From NCBI RefSeq assembly GCF_036324505.1, contig NC_086352.1, positions 24,854,637 through 24,918,636 on the forward strand: a stretch of 64,000 bases of DNA. Reading direction: 5' to 3'. Position numbers and translations under genes: made by a program. Source of the DNA: Eleginops maclovinus. Lineage: Eukaryota > Chordata > Actinopteri > Perciformes > Eleginopidae. Positions 1-13,029 of the stretch are shown one piece after another. How positions within the stretch are numbered: position 1 is the first letter of the stretch; every line of letters starts with the position of its first letter. The notes under the pieces are model-generated. The model was not told the DNA's origin. It did not search any database and saw nothing but the letters and a program-made list of their open reading frames with translations.

Positions 1-704
1 TATCTTAATCATTTTCTTATTCATTCACATGCTGCTGCCATTTGGCTGCATTCATGTTTGAGTTTGCAACGGTTTTGTTACTAACCTCTCTTTTCTGAAC
101 TTCCTGCCTTCTGAAAAAGTTTTTATATGCTCTCTTTTACTAATTTTTTCCAACTTAACACGTCAGACTTTTTTGTCTGTTTTTTCAGTTGCAATGCATC
201 AATAGCTGAGAGCTTGACTGTCTTGGATTAATCAACCTACAAAACATATGGATTATTGTTGACTGTGTTGTATGTTTGCATTGCAGGGCTTCAACTTGTT
301 GATGTTGTTATTTTTCAGTCAACTATTTAGTCTGTATATTGTTCATAAAAACGGTATAATACATATCACAATTTCCCAGAGCCCCAGCTTTTGCAAATAT
401 TGACATTGGAGAACCTGAGATCAAGTACATTTTGGGAATTGTTTTCCTGTAAAATGACTTAATTGAGTAGCAGATTTTTGTTATGATTCGTTCAATTATA
501 TAGTAAAGAACAAAATAACAAAGTTGCTATAAGACTTTTCCCAGCATCAGAAAAGATTAATATAATTGTCTCTAGCGCAGTGCAATAGTTCTCTAACTAA
601 CTGGAAAAAGGACAGTATGAAGTTGGTTGTCGTTCCCTGTGAATGTAAAAGTTGTTAACATCTGCTCGTGATTTTTCTCTAAACCCCCTCGGCCCCCCCT
701 TCAG

Positions 705-1245
705 AGTCGGTGAGGAACACCCCCAGTTCAGAGCCCCTCCCTCCAGCAACCGCCTCCTCCCAGGTCTCCTGCCCCTCGGAGATCATGGTCGACCCTGAGG
801 GCAGCTACCACGGTTCCTCCACCACAGAGGAGGAGCCCAGCTACTCCAGCAACCTGCCCCCCCTTCGCTCGGCACACCCGCACGCCCACGCCCATCCTCT
901 AAAGAGCTTCGCCGTGCCTGCAATCCCAGCCGGCAGCCATCCATCGTACGAGTCGTCTGCCCTGCCCAGTCCACCGCTGCATGCTCAGGCCGGTGAGCAA
1001 ACACCCTCATATTTAACACACACACCAGGAATCTATAAGAAATCCCAAAGTTGCAGCATGTGATTATTATTCATTAGATACAGATTGTTGAATTAAAATT
1101 AACAGATAATCAAGTTATTTATTTATAGTTTCACCTGCATTACACCATTACATCAAGTACTTGCTTGACATAACATTTGAATTGTGAACTGTTATGTATT
1201 CTCACATAAAATGTTTCTTACAATTAACTGTTAGGTTTGTTGCTT

Positions 1246-1285
<40 letters not shown>

Positions 1286-2542
1286 CTATAATGAAGAAAC
1301 AATCACCATTTCACCATCACCCATTTGCAACAGTTCGGCTTATTGATTTTTTTTAATAGTTTGCGGTAACAAAAAATAATCCATAACACAAATGAATCCG
1401 CTCTGATCAGACTTAAAATACACATTCAATACTTGTTTGTGATCAATTTATTGTGTTTTACTTGGAGATGTCCTAAAAAAAAAAAGCCTCATTCTCATTC
1501 CAAGGCAATTGGCGGATACATGTTGTCCAGTTAAGAAAAAGCTGTATTAAAGCAGAAGAAAGTGACTCAAGGCTATCGTATTTCTTAAACTTCCAAGAGC
1601 ACTTCTTTAGATTTACTGTCATTTGTTGCCTTCACTGACTGTTGTGCACATGTTTAAATTTGTCACATTCAGGGATTCCTACTCACCCCCATGTTGTTAA
1701 AACAGCCTCTATTGGAACACTAGGAAGGACACGAACACCATTGATTGTCACCGTGCCAAACACCCCTGACATACCAGAGACCAGCAAGATGCTGGAAGAT
1801 GTGGACAGCGTGAGTATAGCGCCCCTCACTGGCTGCTTTTAGAAATGCAGACTGTCTTATTGTCAGGCCTAATGTTGGTAACTATTTAGTCTTGTCTTTT
1901 AAAAGTACACCAGTCACACATTCCTTCCAAATCCATGTTTTTTCTTTCGGCACTGGATTATACGGTTGATTTCCACTGGACATTGGTTTTAACCACATTT
2001 TTCTGTTTGTTCTTTCTCTCTTTTTATTCTTTCCATCTTCAATCTCACCGTTTTGTTGTGCCGTTTTTGCCTGCCTTTTGATCAATTTATTTAAATTCTA
2101 ACAACTAATTTTAACATGACCCATGACTGGAATGACTTTATTTATTACCATTTATTTATTCCTCCGTTTGGCTGTTGAACATCTGTTGATGTCTATTTTG
2201 GATGTTTTGCTTTTGTCTGCTGCCTCTTTTTGTTTCTGCCATTTACAACGCTTCAGTCGCATTGACCCATCCCCCAGCTCGCCCCACCCCACCCATACAA
2301 CCCCCCCATCCTCTTTGAAAGATCCCTGACTGACCCTCTCCTCCTCTCCTTTCCTCTCTTCTCCTCCCTTCCTCCCTTCCTGCCTCCAGGTGCTTGCCTC
2401 CCTCGCACCCTGCCCCTCCCCCGCCCCTCGCAGTAACCCTGTTCCTCTCCCTCAGAGCTACGAACCCGACGAGCTGACCGAGGAGATGGCCCACCTCGAG
2501 GGCCTCATGAAGGACCTCAACGCCATCACCACAGCGCCATGA
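705..2542 (+). CDS. neo1: Neogenin, 3' end (last three coding exons, partial gene)
   Basis: Seen: coding exons 705-992, 1673-1809 and 2390-2542 (or 2456-2542) with GT-AG borders and continuous frame (phases 2/1/0), TGA at 2540. The peptide is Ser/Pro/Thr-rich and ends in a conserved tail reading [20 protein letters not shown]. Known: this C-terminal block is the P3 motif of the neogenin/DCC receptors, single-pass netrin and RGM receptors of axon guidance, adhesion and BMP/iron signalling; P3 mediates cytoplasmic interactions. Only the intracellular tail is here; the Ig, fibronectin III and transmembrane exons lie upstream of base 1, and 1-704 is intron. Inference: neo1 rather than dcc, because neighbouring snx1 and csnk1g1 are human chromosome 15 genes like NEO1. 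The last exon has two in-frame acceptors, 66 bases apart. Next gene downstream is snx1, same strand. Confidence 0.85.
1249..1281. repeat. (GT)n microsatellite in neo1 intron
   Basis: Uninterrupted GT dinucleotide run of about 16 units inside the intron between the first two neo1 exons seen here. No function inferred. Confidence 0.95.
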
Positions 2543-3470
2543 GCATGCACACACACCTACACACACACTTTCTCTGTCATCCACACGTACACACGGAAAA
2601 ACACACACTCTAAAGTCAAACAAACACACCCAAACAGGAACCTTGGGACCCAGATGCTGGTGGACACAAAATAGCTTCTTGTGCCCAAAACAAACTCTCA
2701 CGTTCCCCTGCAGAAAAAAACAAACAAACTCCAGACTGAAACGTTTTTCGGCTTACCTTGCTCAGTCTCAGGAAGGAGATTGCCATGAGAAGGAAGACAA
2801 AGTGACACGCTTCATCTTTATATGAAGAACCATTCTCAGAGACAATGAACTTTAAAACATTGGTCGCTTTCAACCGGAAGATTGTGAATTTTTTCCTCAG
2901 CAAAAATATGTACGTAAGGTTTTTTGTGGCGAACGTTTGCTCAAGATGAGACAACTGTTTCAAAGTCAAGTCAAAAGAGAAAGTCCAAAAATATGCTGGT
3001 TTTGATGTTGGTGCTCATGCGGCGCAGTCTACACACAGTGTTTGTTTGATTAGTGTTTTCTTTGTGCATTTTGTATATCTATTGGGCCGTTTCAGTGAAG
3101 TGAACATTGGATATCAGCCCCCCCTCCCCCTTTACAAGCCTACATTCATAAACCTTGTCATTTTATTTTGTTTTTATCCCCTTGTGTCATATATTGTGCC
3201 ATGACTTTTTATTATTTTTGTTATTGTATTATTTTTTTACACACATATCCTTATAAACATGTACATATGTTGTGTTTTTTTTTAAACTGCCTCATTCTTT
3301 TAATGTTTCCCATTGTTTCATTATTGTTATTTTGGATGAAAGTTGGGATTACGAGTGAGTCCTGAAGCTCAGTTTTCATATTAAAAGGGGAGAGAAGCCG
3401 GATGTGTTTTACAGTACATTCTTCTCTGGCATAGTGTTGTCCCCTATGTATATTAAAAACGTTTTTTTTT
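2543..3470 (+). other. neo1: neo1 3'UTR, at least the proximal part
   Basis: Noncoding stretch directly after the neo1 stop. It begins with CA-rich low-complexity sequence, and an ATTAAA at 3452-3457 is followed by a T-rich tract, a plausible poly(A) site. Conserved-looking T-rich sequence continues to about 4.75 kb, so a longer 3'UTR is possible. Short ORFs on both strands here look spurious. Confidence 0.5.
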
Positions 3471-6400
3471 TCTCTCAGTCTTTTGTTTGATGTGGGAGCT
3501 CCGTTTTAAAAGCCTTACCAACCTTTTTGTATGTTGGAGACGTATTGGCTTTCGCGGATGTTGCTCGGTGGTGTGCTGCGTTTCCATGTAGTTCTGTGTG
3601 ACAGTATCCCCTCTCAGGTCAGGGGTACCTAGGACTCAGGGCGCTGACCCCCACCTCTGCAAAAAGAAGAAATCACCCATTAATCACTCAATCAGTTACC
3701 TGCAACAAACCAGTTATCTTTTGTATGAGAAGTGATCAAAAGCGTGTGTCGTTCCCAAAAACCAATATTTGGTTTTAGGTGTCCGTAATGCTCTACCACG
3801 TGTGCGTTTTCCCACAGCATCGTGTGTTCGCTGTTTCTTTTCCTGCTGTTCTTCATCAAATGCGCTGATTCTTCAACAAATCTTACAAGATGCAAAGATG
3901 TTGGCCTTTTAAATGGGACTCCCAGATTTTTTTTTTACATGGTAGTTTTTGTATGAAGAAAAAAAGAAGCTTGTTCTATACACAAATCCGATGTAAAAAG
4001 AAAAAAAAAGTTCATCTAAGAAACTAGTTTTTCATTACCCTCTACCCAAAGAATTTGTCATTTGCAATCATAGTAATTTGCTCTACTTTTGTGAATACCA
4101 TGTTTCTCATAAATGTACATCGTCATGAATGTCAATATATCTGTAAGAGATTTTAACTATGGATACAAACGAGGAACACGTTTTGGGGAAAAAATTATTG
4201 AAAACAAAGGGGGAAGAAAAAGGACCGGACTCCATTTGGGAAATAATCTATTGAGTGGTAAACAGTTGAACCTGTATTGCACTTTTTCACAATTTTTGAA
4301 AAGTACATTTCTTATACATATCTTGTGTTTTAAATATCAAAAAGCTGTTTGTGTAATGTAGTGTCCTAGGTAAGCAGCAGGCAGCTGGTCTTGTTTTTTT
4401 TTATGTTTTTGTTTTATTTTTGCTTCAGAGATGAAAATGAATTTGAGCAGCCGAGTTGTTTACTTTGCAGCTCATGATGAGGAATTTTGTTGTTGCTTGT
4501 TCATGTACAGAGCTTTCTTTGCTTTCTGTAGAAAAAAAATCTGTGGCTTTTTAAAAAACGTTGAAAAAAAGGATTGGAAAAAAATATGTTTTTTTATTGG
4601 TGCTCCTATACATTGTGTATACAAACTATTATGAATACTAACAAAGTAAATGTTTCTACTCGTCTTCTTTTCACCACACGTGATGGTAGATGATGCACTT
4701 ATAATGTTCTTTTCTATACTTGGAGACCACATAAAATGCTTTACAAAAGAAGCCAGCATTCACCCGTTATACAAGGTGCCACCTGGATAAATTTACAAAT
4801 GAATTTGCATTGGCAGAGTTATTAGGGATTCAGTATATTGCCCAATGACACTTTTCTTGTAGACTGCAGCAACCAGGAATCAAACCAACAGCCCACCAGT
4901 TAGTGACGGTCATGATCAGGTTGCCTATAAGGTATTAACATGGAATTAGTTATTAATTTGCAGCAGTGGACAGTAAAAACTATTTACAAAAGTACTATAA
5001 CTAAAGTACAATTTCAAAGGTAGTTGTACTTCATTACTAAATATATTTAATGCTACGTTAAACTTCTGTTAGACAACAATATTATACTTTTTACTCCACT
5101 GTTTTTAACAGCATACTTTGCAAATATAGAATATCAATTAATGATGGTGATTTAAGTTTAAATTAAAGTGATTAAATGTATGTTTTATTAGACCTCTTTT
5201 TAGGTTTATACTGTACTGCAGTATGTGCAGCTGCTTGAAGGAAAAGTTTTGATGTCTTTTAATTGTTTGATCAGATTCCCAGCTGTGGTTTTCTCATCAT
5301 GTGAGACTGGATAAAAAGTGGCTATGTGCTTTAACTGACTCCATAATTTGGCTGATAATCAGTACCATTAAGTTTCAAGTTGATGCAGCTTTAAACAAAA
5401 AAGTGTTGCTTCATATTAAATGAAACTGCCATGGACATCTAAGTTTACGTAAACCGTTTTCTGAAAGTGTTGCAAAGATCTAAAGGTGAAAATTATTCGG
5501 TTTAGCTATTCAAATACATTTGGCATATTGTTATGTCATGTGAGAGTGTTTGAAGTTACAGAAGGGGGCTTTGGTATTTATATTGTTTAACCAGGATGGC
5601 TGGAAATAACCTTCAATTTGAAAAGATTGATATACATGTAAAGTCACACATGACAGCATTCTGCTGCTGTACATAAATCATGGCAGACTACATGCCTTGA
5701 GAAGGAAAAGTGTAAGACTATGATACGACTATACCTCACTACACTGGGAAAAGTATATCAATAAGGCAAATCTGGTTTTATCTACAGCTCATACAGTTTC
5801 ACCACCATAAACTCACTGTTGCATATTAATCAACAACTGGCACAACTGCATATACAATGTAGATCTGTGCTATGAATCTGGGTCCTCATTTAATGGCCTC
5901 TTTCAAATTTTTTATGCAGACAAAATGTGAGCAAGAAGTTCTCCCACCTGTCCCTGTCACGTCAGGTAAGTTGCAGCGAAACTGACTTAAGTCTTTGAAT
6001 GATTAATAGAATAACTCACATAATATACTGTATTCTCTTTGGTCTAAACATTTGGATTTTCCTCATTTTTACATTTCAATTTGACTTTTGTATTATATAT
6101 AAAAGCTCTCGAGTACTGTAAAACAGCAGCCTCCTGAGCCCAAAACTATAAAAGGCAAACAAAGCATCTTCCTTTTATTTATTTGAATCTCTGAATAAAT
6201 ATGGGGTCTTTTCCTGGTCAGTAATTATAAATAAGTAAAAAAGTGCACAATGTGAATCATAATCACCTTTCTTTGAATAAAGTCTTTAGGTTTGATTTTA
6301 TATTTCATATTGATACCATGAAGCCAACAACTGCATAATAAGGGCAGACTTGTTGCCGTTTTATTTAGGACCGTTTCGAAGTGATGTGCATGGTTGATCA

Positions 6401-6630
6401 GGATTAAATGATTGCATTACTGAAATGAGGCAAACACTCTCAGACAATTAAATGAAATGTCCAACAATAATATAAACAAAACATAGTCGTTAAGTTGGCT
6501 AAGAAATGTGGAATGTTAATGAAGGTGTATAAAGGTATACAAAAGGTGTAAGCTCTGTTTCAAATGAATGATGTTAAGGATTGGACTAAAAGTTGTGATA
6601 TATAATATACATAAATAAATAAAAAATACT
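3471..6630. other. Intergenic or long 3'UTR, no gene seen
   Basis: About 3.1 kb of AT-rich sequence between neo1 and snx1. All ORFs are short with no recognisable domain. One exon-like segment with a good acceptor and donor (5920-5965) cannot be joined to either gene. Nothing else is identifiable. Confidence 0.5.
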
Positions 6631-6639
6631 ATTCTTGGA

Positions 6640-6762
6640 AGTAGTAGGTGTAAAACTGCTGGAACACCGTCTTTGCTCTGCCGTGGTGCCTGGTAAACCC
6701 CAGGTGTCGCTGCAGGAGTATCTTCGCTGCATGCACTTCCGGTCACTCTCACAACACGGAAT
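6640..6762 (+). promoter_or_regulatory. snx1: snx1 core promoter and 5'UTR
   Basis: GC-richer sequence just upstream of the snx1 start codon. It contains an ETS-type CACTTCCGGT motif near 6734-6744, and the start context AATATGGCGG resembles a YY1 site. TATA-less, housekeeping-type layout. The exact transcription start cannot be fixed by eye. Confidence 0.45.
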
Positions 6763-9700
6763 ATGGCGGCCAGCTCAGATCGGTTTCCTCCTCCTCTCCC
6801 TGCCACGGAGGAGACGGGAGCAGTAACGCCTGACATGGCAGATGGGGACAGCGACGAAGGAGAAGACATATTTGTCAATAACGTGAGTTTACATCTCATT
6901 TGTATGAATTATTATCAGTATTATAAGCTTTAAAAGTGAGCGAGGCAGGGAGCCTGCCGCTTCATCTCATCTGACCTGCATTCACCGCAGACAAAATAAC
7001 TGGCAGTTAACTGTCAGATGCAAGGAATTAGGTCAGACTTTGTATTTAAAATAACAGCTATATTGATTCATAAAGTTAGCCGAAGTTAGTGTTATCACAC
7101 ATTGAACACTTTTGACTCGTACCTACTAAGTGTAATGGTTGATTTTGGCCTTCTTTAAGCCTTTCCCGCTGTTTAAGTGTTGATATAAAGGTGCTCTTGT
7201 TTTGATGTGCGATTGACTGGCTGGTGTTCAAGTTATTTTCATGATCTCTGTCTGTTAACCATTATAATGATCCTCAGACAACTGACGGTTAACCCAGCTG
7301 CTGCTCTCATAATGACACTTGTTTGTGTATTATTTACCAGGGCTGGCGTAAATACTATATAATAATAATAATCCATTATATTCATAGAGTGCTTTTCTAA
7401 AAACTCAAAGTCACTTTACAGAGGTACAATTCATCAAAACATAATTGAAGCAACACACTTAATATATTTTAAAAACGCCATTAATTTACAGATTGAAAGC
7501 AGTTTTGAAAAGGTGAGTTTTGATTTGAGATTTAAACATGGTGAGGTCGGGGCAGTCACAGATGTTTTTGGGGAGTGAGTTCCAGAGGGACCGGGCAGCG
7601 ACAGAAAAGGCTCTGTCCCCCCAGAAAAAAATAACTACAACCAAATACTCAAATCCTTTCAGTACTCCAATGAAAATAAAAATTCTGAATTTAAAATCTT
7701 TCTTAGTAAAACAACTATTACCACTTAACTAATAATCAGTTACTCAGCCAGTGTAGCGAGTTTAAGTAGGCCTACCTAACATGGCCCTTGTAGTAGTACA
7801 TACTATTATTTATTATATAATTGGATTATTAGCACATGCATTACTGTAAACGGAATATTTTTACTGTCTGTGCTTTAGGTGGAGTTCATTTTGCCTTTTT
7901 TTTATAGAACTGCAAGTTATAATAATTGTATTCACTTAATTGATTTATCGTTTGGTTTGTAGAAAATACAGAGAATTGCATAGAAATTCCCTTTGGATAT
8001 TTTGTAAGCTAATTTGTAAATTACCAACTTATTGGGGCTATGAGACAAATGGAGTAGTGTGTGAAAAGTAAAATATTTCCATTGAAGTATAAATAGGCAT
8101 AAAAAAAGGCTAAAGTTAATTGTGACAATCTCTGCTTGTGTAGATGTACTTTCTTTCTGCTAACTGGTGATTCTGATGCTCATCTCTAAGACGTGTCCTT
8201 CCTCCCTGCAGAGTATCCCTGTAGCTGTGAGTCGAGGAGTTTCTCAGCCTGATAATGTCAATGAACAGCCCCCAGATCTGTTCAGCGAGGAGGAGGCTGG
8301 CAGCACAACTGCCAAATCCAACGGAGTTCACTCTGATGATGACAACGACCTGTTTGCTGGTAAGGAGACATTTTTCTACATGCTCTGCTTTCAAGTAATG
8401 TTAACTTGTCACAAGACAATCTCTTTTGATGACATTATCTCAGTTTAGGCTACAACTAAAGTCTAATGAAAGATGTTTTGAGTTGCATTATGGGAAATGT
8501 AGGATCTAGTGTTTTTTTCTGCTGCATCTGTGTTACTACAGGTCATACTGTGCGATACAAACACTATCAGCACTCTTCTTAGACAACATTGGTAATTGAT
8601 TTGTTTTTTTATCAAAACTTAATTATAATAACAGGCTCTAGTGAAAAGCACTTTTAAATTCCTCTAATTTGTTGTATATTCCATTACAGTTCAACTTATT
8701 TTGCTCTTCATCAAATGTGTACAGCAACAAAGGAAAATACAGTACACAAAAAAATAAAACAAGATTAACACAAAGTAAAGGAAAAACTCAAGAACTCATT
8801 CCCCAAAACACACTGACACACCACCAACCCAGAAATACAGATACGTAATGACAGCAGTAAATAATGACAAAAAAGAAAGATTGACTTTAAACGGGATGTG
8901 GTTATAAATAGATCTCAAGTCAAAGTAAGGACTCCATAAGGAGTGATCAACATACAAAGCACTTGGCAAATGTTCGTAAAATATTTCAGTTACTTTTCAA
9001 TTTGAAATTAAGAAAAGCATGCATTGATTATTAACTTTCCTCAGAGGCGCATGTGGAGCTGAGCACAAACACGCCCGGAGGCTCTGCCCCGAAGGAGCTC
9101 TCCTCCTCCGGCCCTTGTCCTGCCTCCTCGTTCACTAAGAGCCCTGCATCCCTGCAGCCCACCTCTTTGGAGCAGGTAGAGGTTACGGTTGTATGCATGC
9201 AATTATCTGTAATAACTACTGTTATATCACAAAGTCACCTGTATGTTACAGCCAGTTGTGTTTTTTTTAAATGCAGATGGAGGAAGACGAGGCAGAGGAT
9301 AGTTTTGATATTGATGTTGCCGTCACCAACCCTGAGAAAGTTGGTCAGTGCCTTTTTTTCTTACTACTACTTTCAACTATGATACAGCTATCTGCAATTT
9401 ATAGTTATTCAGATGTTTATAATCCTGACACTGAATAGTTACTTTTGTATTGTTCAAGCTCAGTTGAGCATCTTTAAAATGCATATACATTTCAGCCTGT
9501 ATCAAATGTATTCTCATCTCCAATGTTTCTTTCCTTCTAGGAGATGGAATGGGTGCATATGTGGCCTACAAAGTATCCACCAGGGTCTGTGGTATAGCTT
9601 TTATTTGAACACGCTAATATGTCTAAATCTTCACTTTTGTATCTAAGTATTTTGTTTTCTATCCGTTTCTCTTTGTTCAGACCTCTTTGGCCATGTTCAG

Positions 9701-12700
9701 GAATAAAACCTTCTCTGTGAGAAGGCGCTTTAGTGATTTCCTGGGTCTTTATGAGAAGCTGAACGTCAAGCAATCGCTCCATGGCTTCATTATTCCACCA
9801 CCACCCGAGAAAAGTGTCGTCGGTGGGTCCTTCTTTTATTCGTTTTGTATCTTTGTTTTGTTCACTTCGTTGTGTCTTTTGGTAACTGTGGTTTGACCAA
9901 CAGGAATGACCAAAGTGAAGGTGGGAATGGACGACCCGTCATCTGTAGAGTTTGTGGAGAGAAGAAGAGCCGCTCTGGAGAGGCAAGGATCATCACGTTT
10001 GATACACTGACGTTTTTAATAGGGAGGCATCCATACTCAGATAGCTGGATCTGTTATCAGAGAAAATGATGCATTATTTATAAAATATTTAATTTAATGA
10101 TGTATTAAATTAAATTCTGTGTACATGTATACATCAAATAATGGAGTTTTGTTTAGGGTAATTCCCAAACGCTTTCACTTAAAATGTAATTTCAACAATA
10201 TTTTACCAAGTTGCTGCTGATTTCAGTCAATTTATGTTGATATATTTATTTGTTAAATTTTGCTCTACAAATATAGAAAAAATGCAATGTTTTAAGTCAA
10301 GCATGATGTTGCTTAATAAATAATAATCATATTAAATATTTCTTTTTAAATAATGTTAATCAATATTTTTCTGTGCATGTTTGATTTGTTGGTTTTAGGG
10401 CACCACTTCTTCTTACTCACTTTATCTTCTACTGTCCTTTGTAGATATCTTCAGAGAGTAGTGTCTCACCCATCGTTACTACAGGACCCTGATGTCCGTG
10501 ATTTCTTGGAGAGAGAGGAGGTAGGCGCTTTAAGTGCTTTTCTGTTCTAAACAGATTTTATATTGAAATCATAGACCGTAGGGTTGCAATTAGTTGTATA
10601 ATGACTTCCGAGTCCTGTCTGTGTTTGTTTTCAGTTACCCAGAGCAGTGAGCACCCAGGCGCTGAGTGGAGCTGGCTTCCTCAAAATGATCAATAAGGCA
10701 TCAGATGCTGTCAACAAGATGACCATCAAGATGAATGAGTCTGACACTGTAAGGGGACCTCCGCAGAGTGTTTTCAGGAGGCTTTTGTGCATGTAGCCTG
10801 CATATGAAGATGCATTTTATTGTTTAACCATAACCTTAGAATTGGAATTGTACTCAATATTTACAAACTATTGTACTGTTGTAATGGTTTTACTTGAAAT
10901 TATAGCAGGACAAACAAACCTGCCATTCTAGACATGATGAAGTTGTTTGACTGGGACATTTTTGGCCGTGTTTCTCAGTGGTTTGAGGACAAGTTCCAGG
11001 AGATGGAAAACGAGGAGCAGCAGTTGAAGAAGCTTCAGGCCGTGGTCGACTCCCTGGTCAACCACAGGAAGGGTGAGCTACATCTGTCTGTCTTGATATG
11101 TTTATTTTATCAAATAGTTTCATTTCAGGAAACAGAGTACAGTTCAGCAGTCTGGTCTTTTCTGGTGAAAGAGGCGAGCTGAAAATGTTTCCTTTTCAAA
11201 CCCAGAGCTGTGTGGGAGCACGGCAGTATTTGCCAAAAGTATGGCCATGCTGGGAAACTCTGAGGACAACACGGCTCTGTCGCGGGCCCTGTCCCAGCTG
11301 GCAGAGGTGGAGGACAAGATGGAGCAGCTGCATCAGGAGCAGGCAGCCAGCGACTTCTTTATCTTTGCTGAACTGCTGGCCGACTACATCCGCCTGCTGG
11401 GTGCTATGCGCGTAAGCTCACAGCTGCAGAGTTATAGTTTTACAGGACTTGGAATATCAGATAGAGATTCTTCAGTTGCAAGAAGGCCTGACAAGTATAG
11501 CTTGAGTAGTTCCTGATCCCAGTTTGTAATGCCTGATATGAAAATCATCTCTGCAATTTTGAAGTATTTTCAACAGTGCTACTTGTTCTCTGTTTGGTAA
11601 ATATCATGATAAATTGTTGGGTCTCCACAGGGGTGTTTTGACCAGCGTGTGCGGGCATGGCAGCGATGGCAGGAGGCTCAGAGCACACTCCAGAAGAAGA
11701 GAGAAGCTGAGGCCAAGCTGCTGTGGGCCAACAAGCCAGACAAACTGCAGCAGGCCAAAGAAGAGATCACTGAGGTAACAAACACAGAGTGCTGCTGCTG
11801 CACTGAGCCACACCTCAGGTTTTACACCAACACAAGCATTGTGCGTTAACTTATAATCAGGCATGAGCCGTAAAAGTCCTTTCGCAACAGTTTAAATGTT
11901 AATTCATAAGGCTAAAGATCATTGTATTTGACCTAAAAGGAATATGAGACCCTTTCATTACTGTTCAGCTGACTTATAGGCATTATTTCCCTTTTTCTGA
12001 GATTGTATAGACAGGAAATAATAATTTATTGGTCAACCAAAAAGATAAATAGGGAAAAATTGTAAATTTTACGTTATCCTTTTTTTGTTTTTTATAAAAA
12101 GACACCCTGTGTGATCGGCGTCTGTAGGCATTAGAGTTATCTGTATTTGTTTAGTGTTTCAAAAGTGAATCATGTGTTATAATATTATCACAGTTATATA
12201 TATATTGCATACTTGAAAATATAAATATATTAATACTTGTTTTGTCCTGATGTTTGTCCTCAGTGGGAGTCGAGGGTTACTCAGTATGAGAGAGATTTTG
12301 ACAGGCTTGGCATGACTGTACGCAAGGAGGTTCTCAGGTTTGAGGTATGTTTGATTTTATAATACAAAAAATCGAACATTTGAATGTTTTATCATCTTAT
12401 TCAAACTTGGCATCATAGTATATTTAATTTGACTTTTTTTTTGCCTGTGAACATGTTTTATCCATTGTCCATAAAGAACAGCTCTATCAGGAAAGAGGCT
12501 TTTATCAGAACCAGAATATTAGGGTTATTATTAGCACATTGTTCAAATCTAGTGTCTCAACAAAATAATATAGGAATAATAGTAATAGTAGTATAGTTCT
12601 GCCAGAAACTGGGTTTTTAAATTGTCAAGGAGCTTAAGATATGAACTTTTCTTTTCAGAAAGAAAAAGCCAAGGACTTCAAGAGCCAGATAATGAAATAT

Positions 12701-13029
12701 CTGGATGCAATGCTGCAGTCTCAACAACGGGTAAACATTTAGCTATATCAAGTATTTTATTTATCATGTAAATATTACTCAGTACTCTTTATTTTATTCA
12801 TGTCTAATAATGGGTTCCTTTTATTAAAACACATCCATGTTGTTAACATTACAATTATTATTATTATTATTACTACTACTTTAAAATACTGGTTATAATT
12901 AGTATTATAGAAAGCAATTGAGTGTCCGCTACACATTTTAACTGGCTTTTCATCCTTTTTGTCCATATCGTGTTCCAGATTGTAAAGTTTTGGGAGGCGT
13001 TCCTGCCGGAGGCCAAGGCAATAGCTTAA
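6763..13029 (+). CDS. snx1: Sorting nexin 1 (complete, 15 coding exons)
   Basis: Exons: 6763-6882, 8212-8359, 9045-9175, 9277-9343, 9541-9584, 9681-9822, 9904-9982, 10445-10520, 10635-10748, 10979-11072, 11206-11411, 11631-11774, 12264-12344, 12659-12730, 12979-13029. The sum is 1569 bases, 522 residues, the same length as human SNX1. Seen: acidic N-terminal sorting-nexin region; PX domain about residues 140-270 with the phosphoinositide-binding RRRFSDF (about 184-190) and a PPPPEK loop; C-terminal BAR coiled coil about 300-522 ending [11 protein letters not shown]. Known: SNX1 is the membrane-bending SNX-BAR subunit working with retromer in endosome-to-Golgi retrieval. The intron after 9982 starts with GC, not GT. 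SNX2 is the close alternative; overall match and linkage to csnk1g1 favour SNX1. Confidence 0.95.
7340..7640. repeat. Dispersed teleost repeat fragment in snx1 intron 1
   Basis: Sequence starting with an ATA/AT-rich tract, then the phrases GTGCTTTTCTAAAAACTCAAA, GGGAGTGAGTTCCAGAGGG and AAAAGGCTCTGTCCCCCCAG, which I recognise as recurring in many fish genomes. Probably a truncated non-autonomous element; the family was not determined. Confidence 0.45.
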
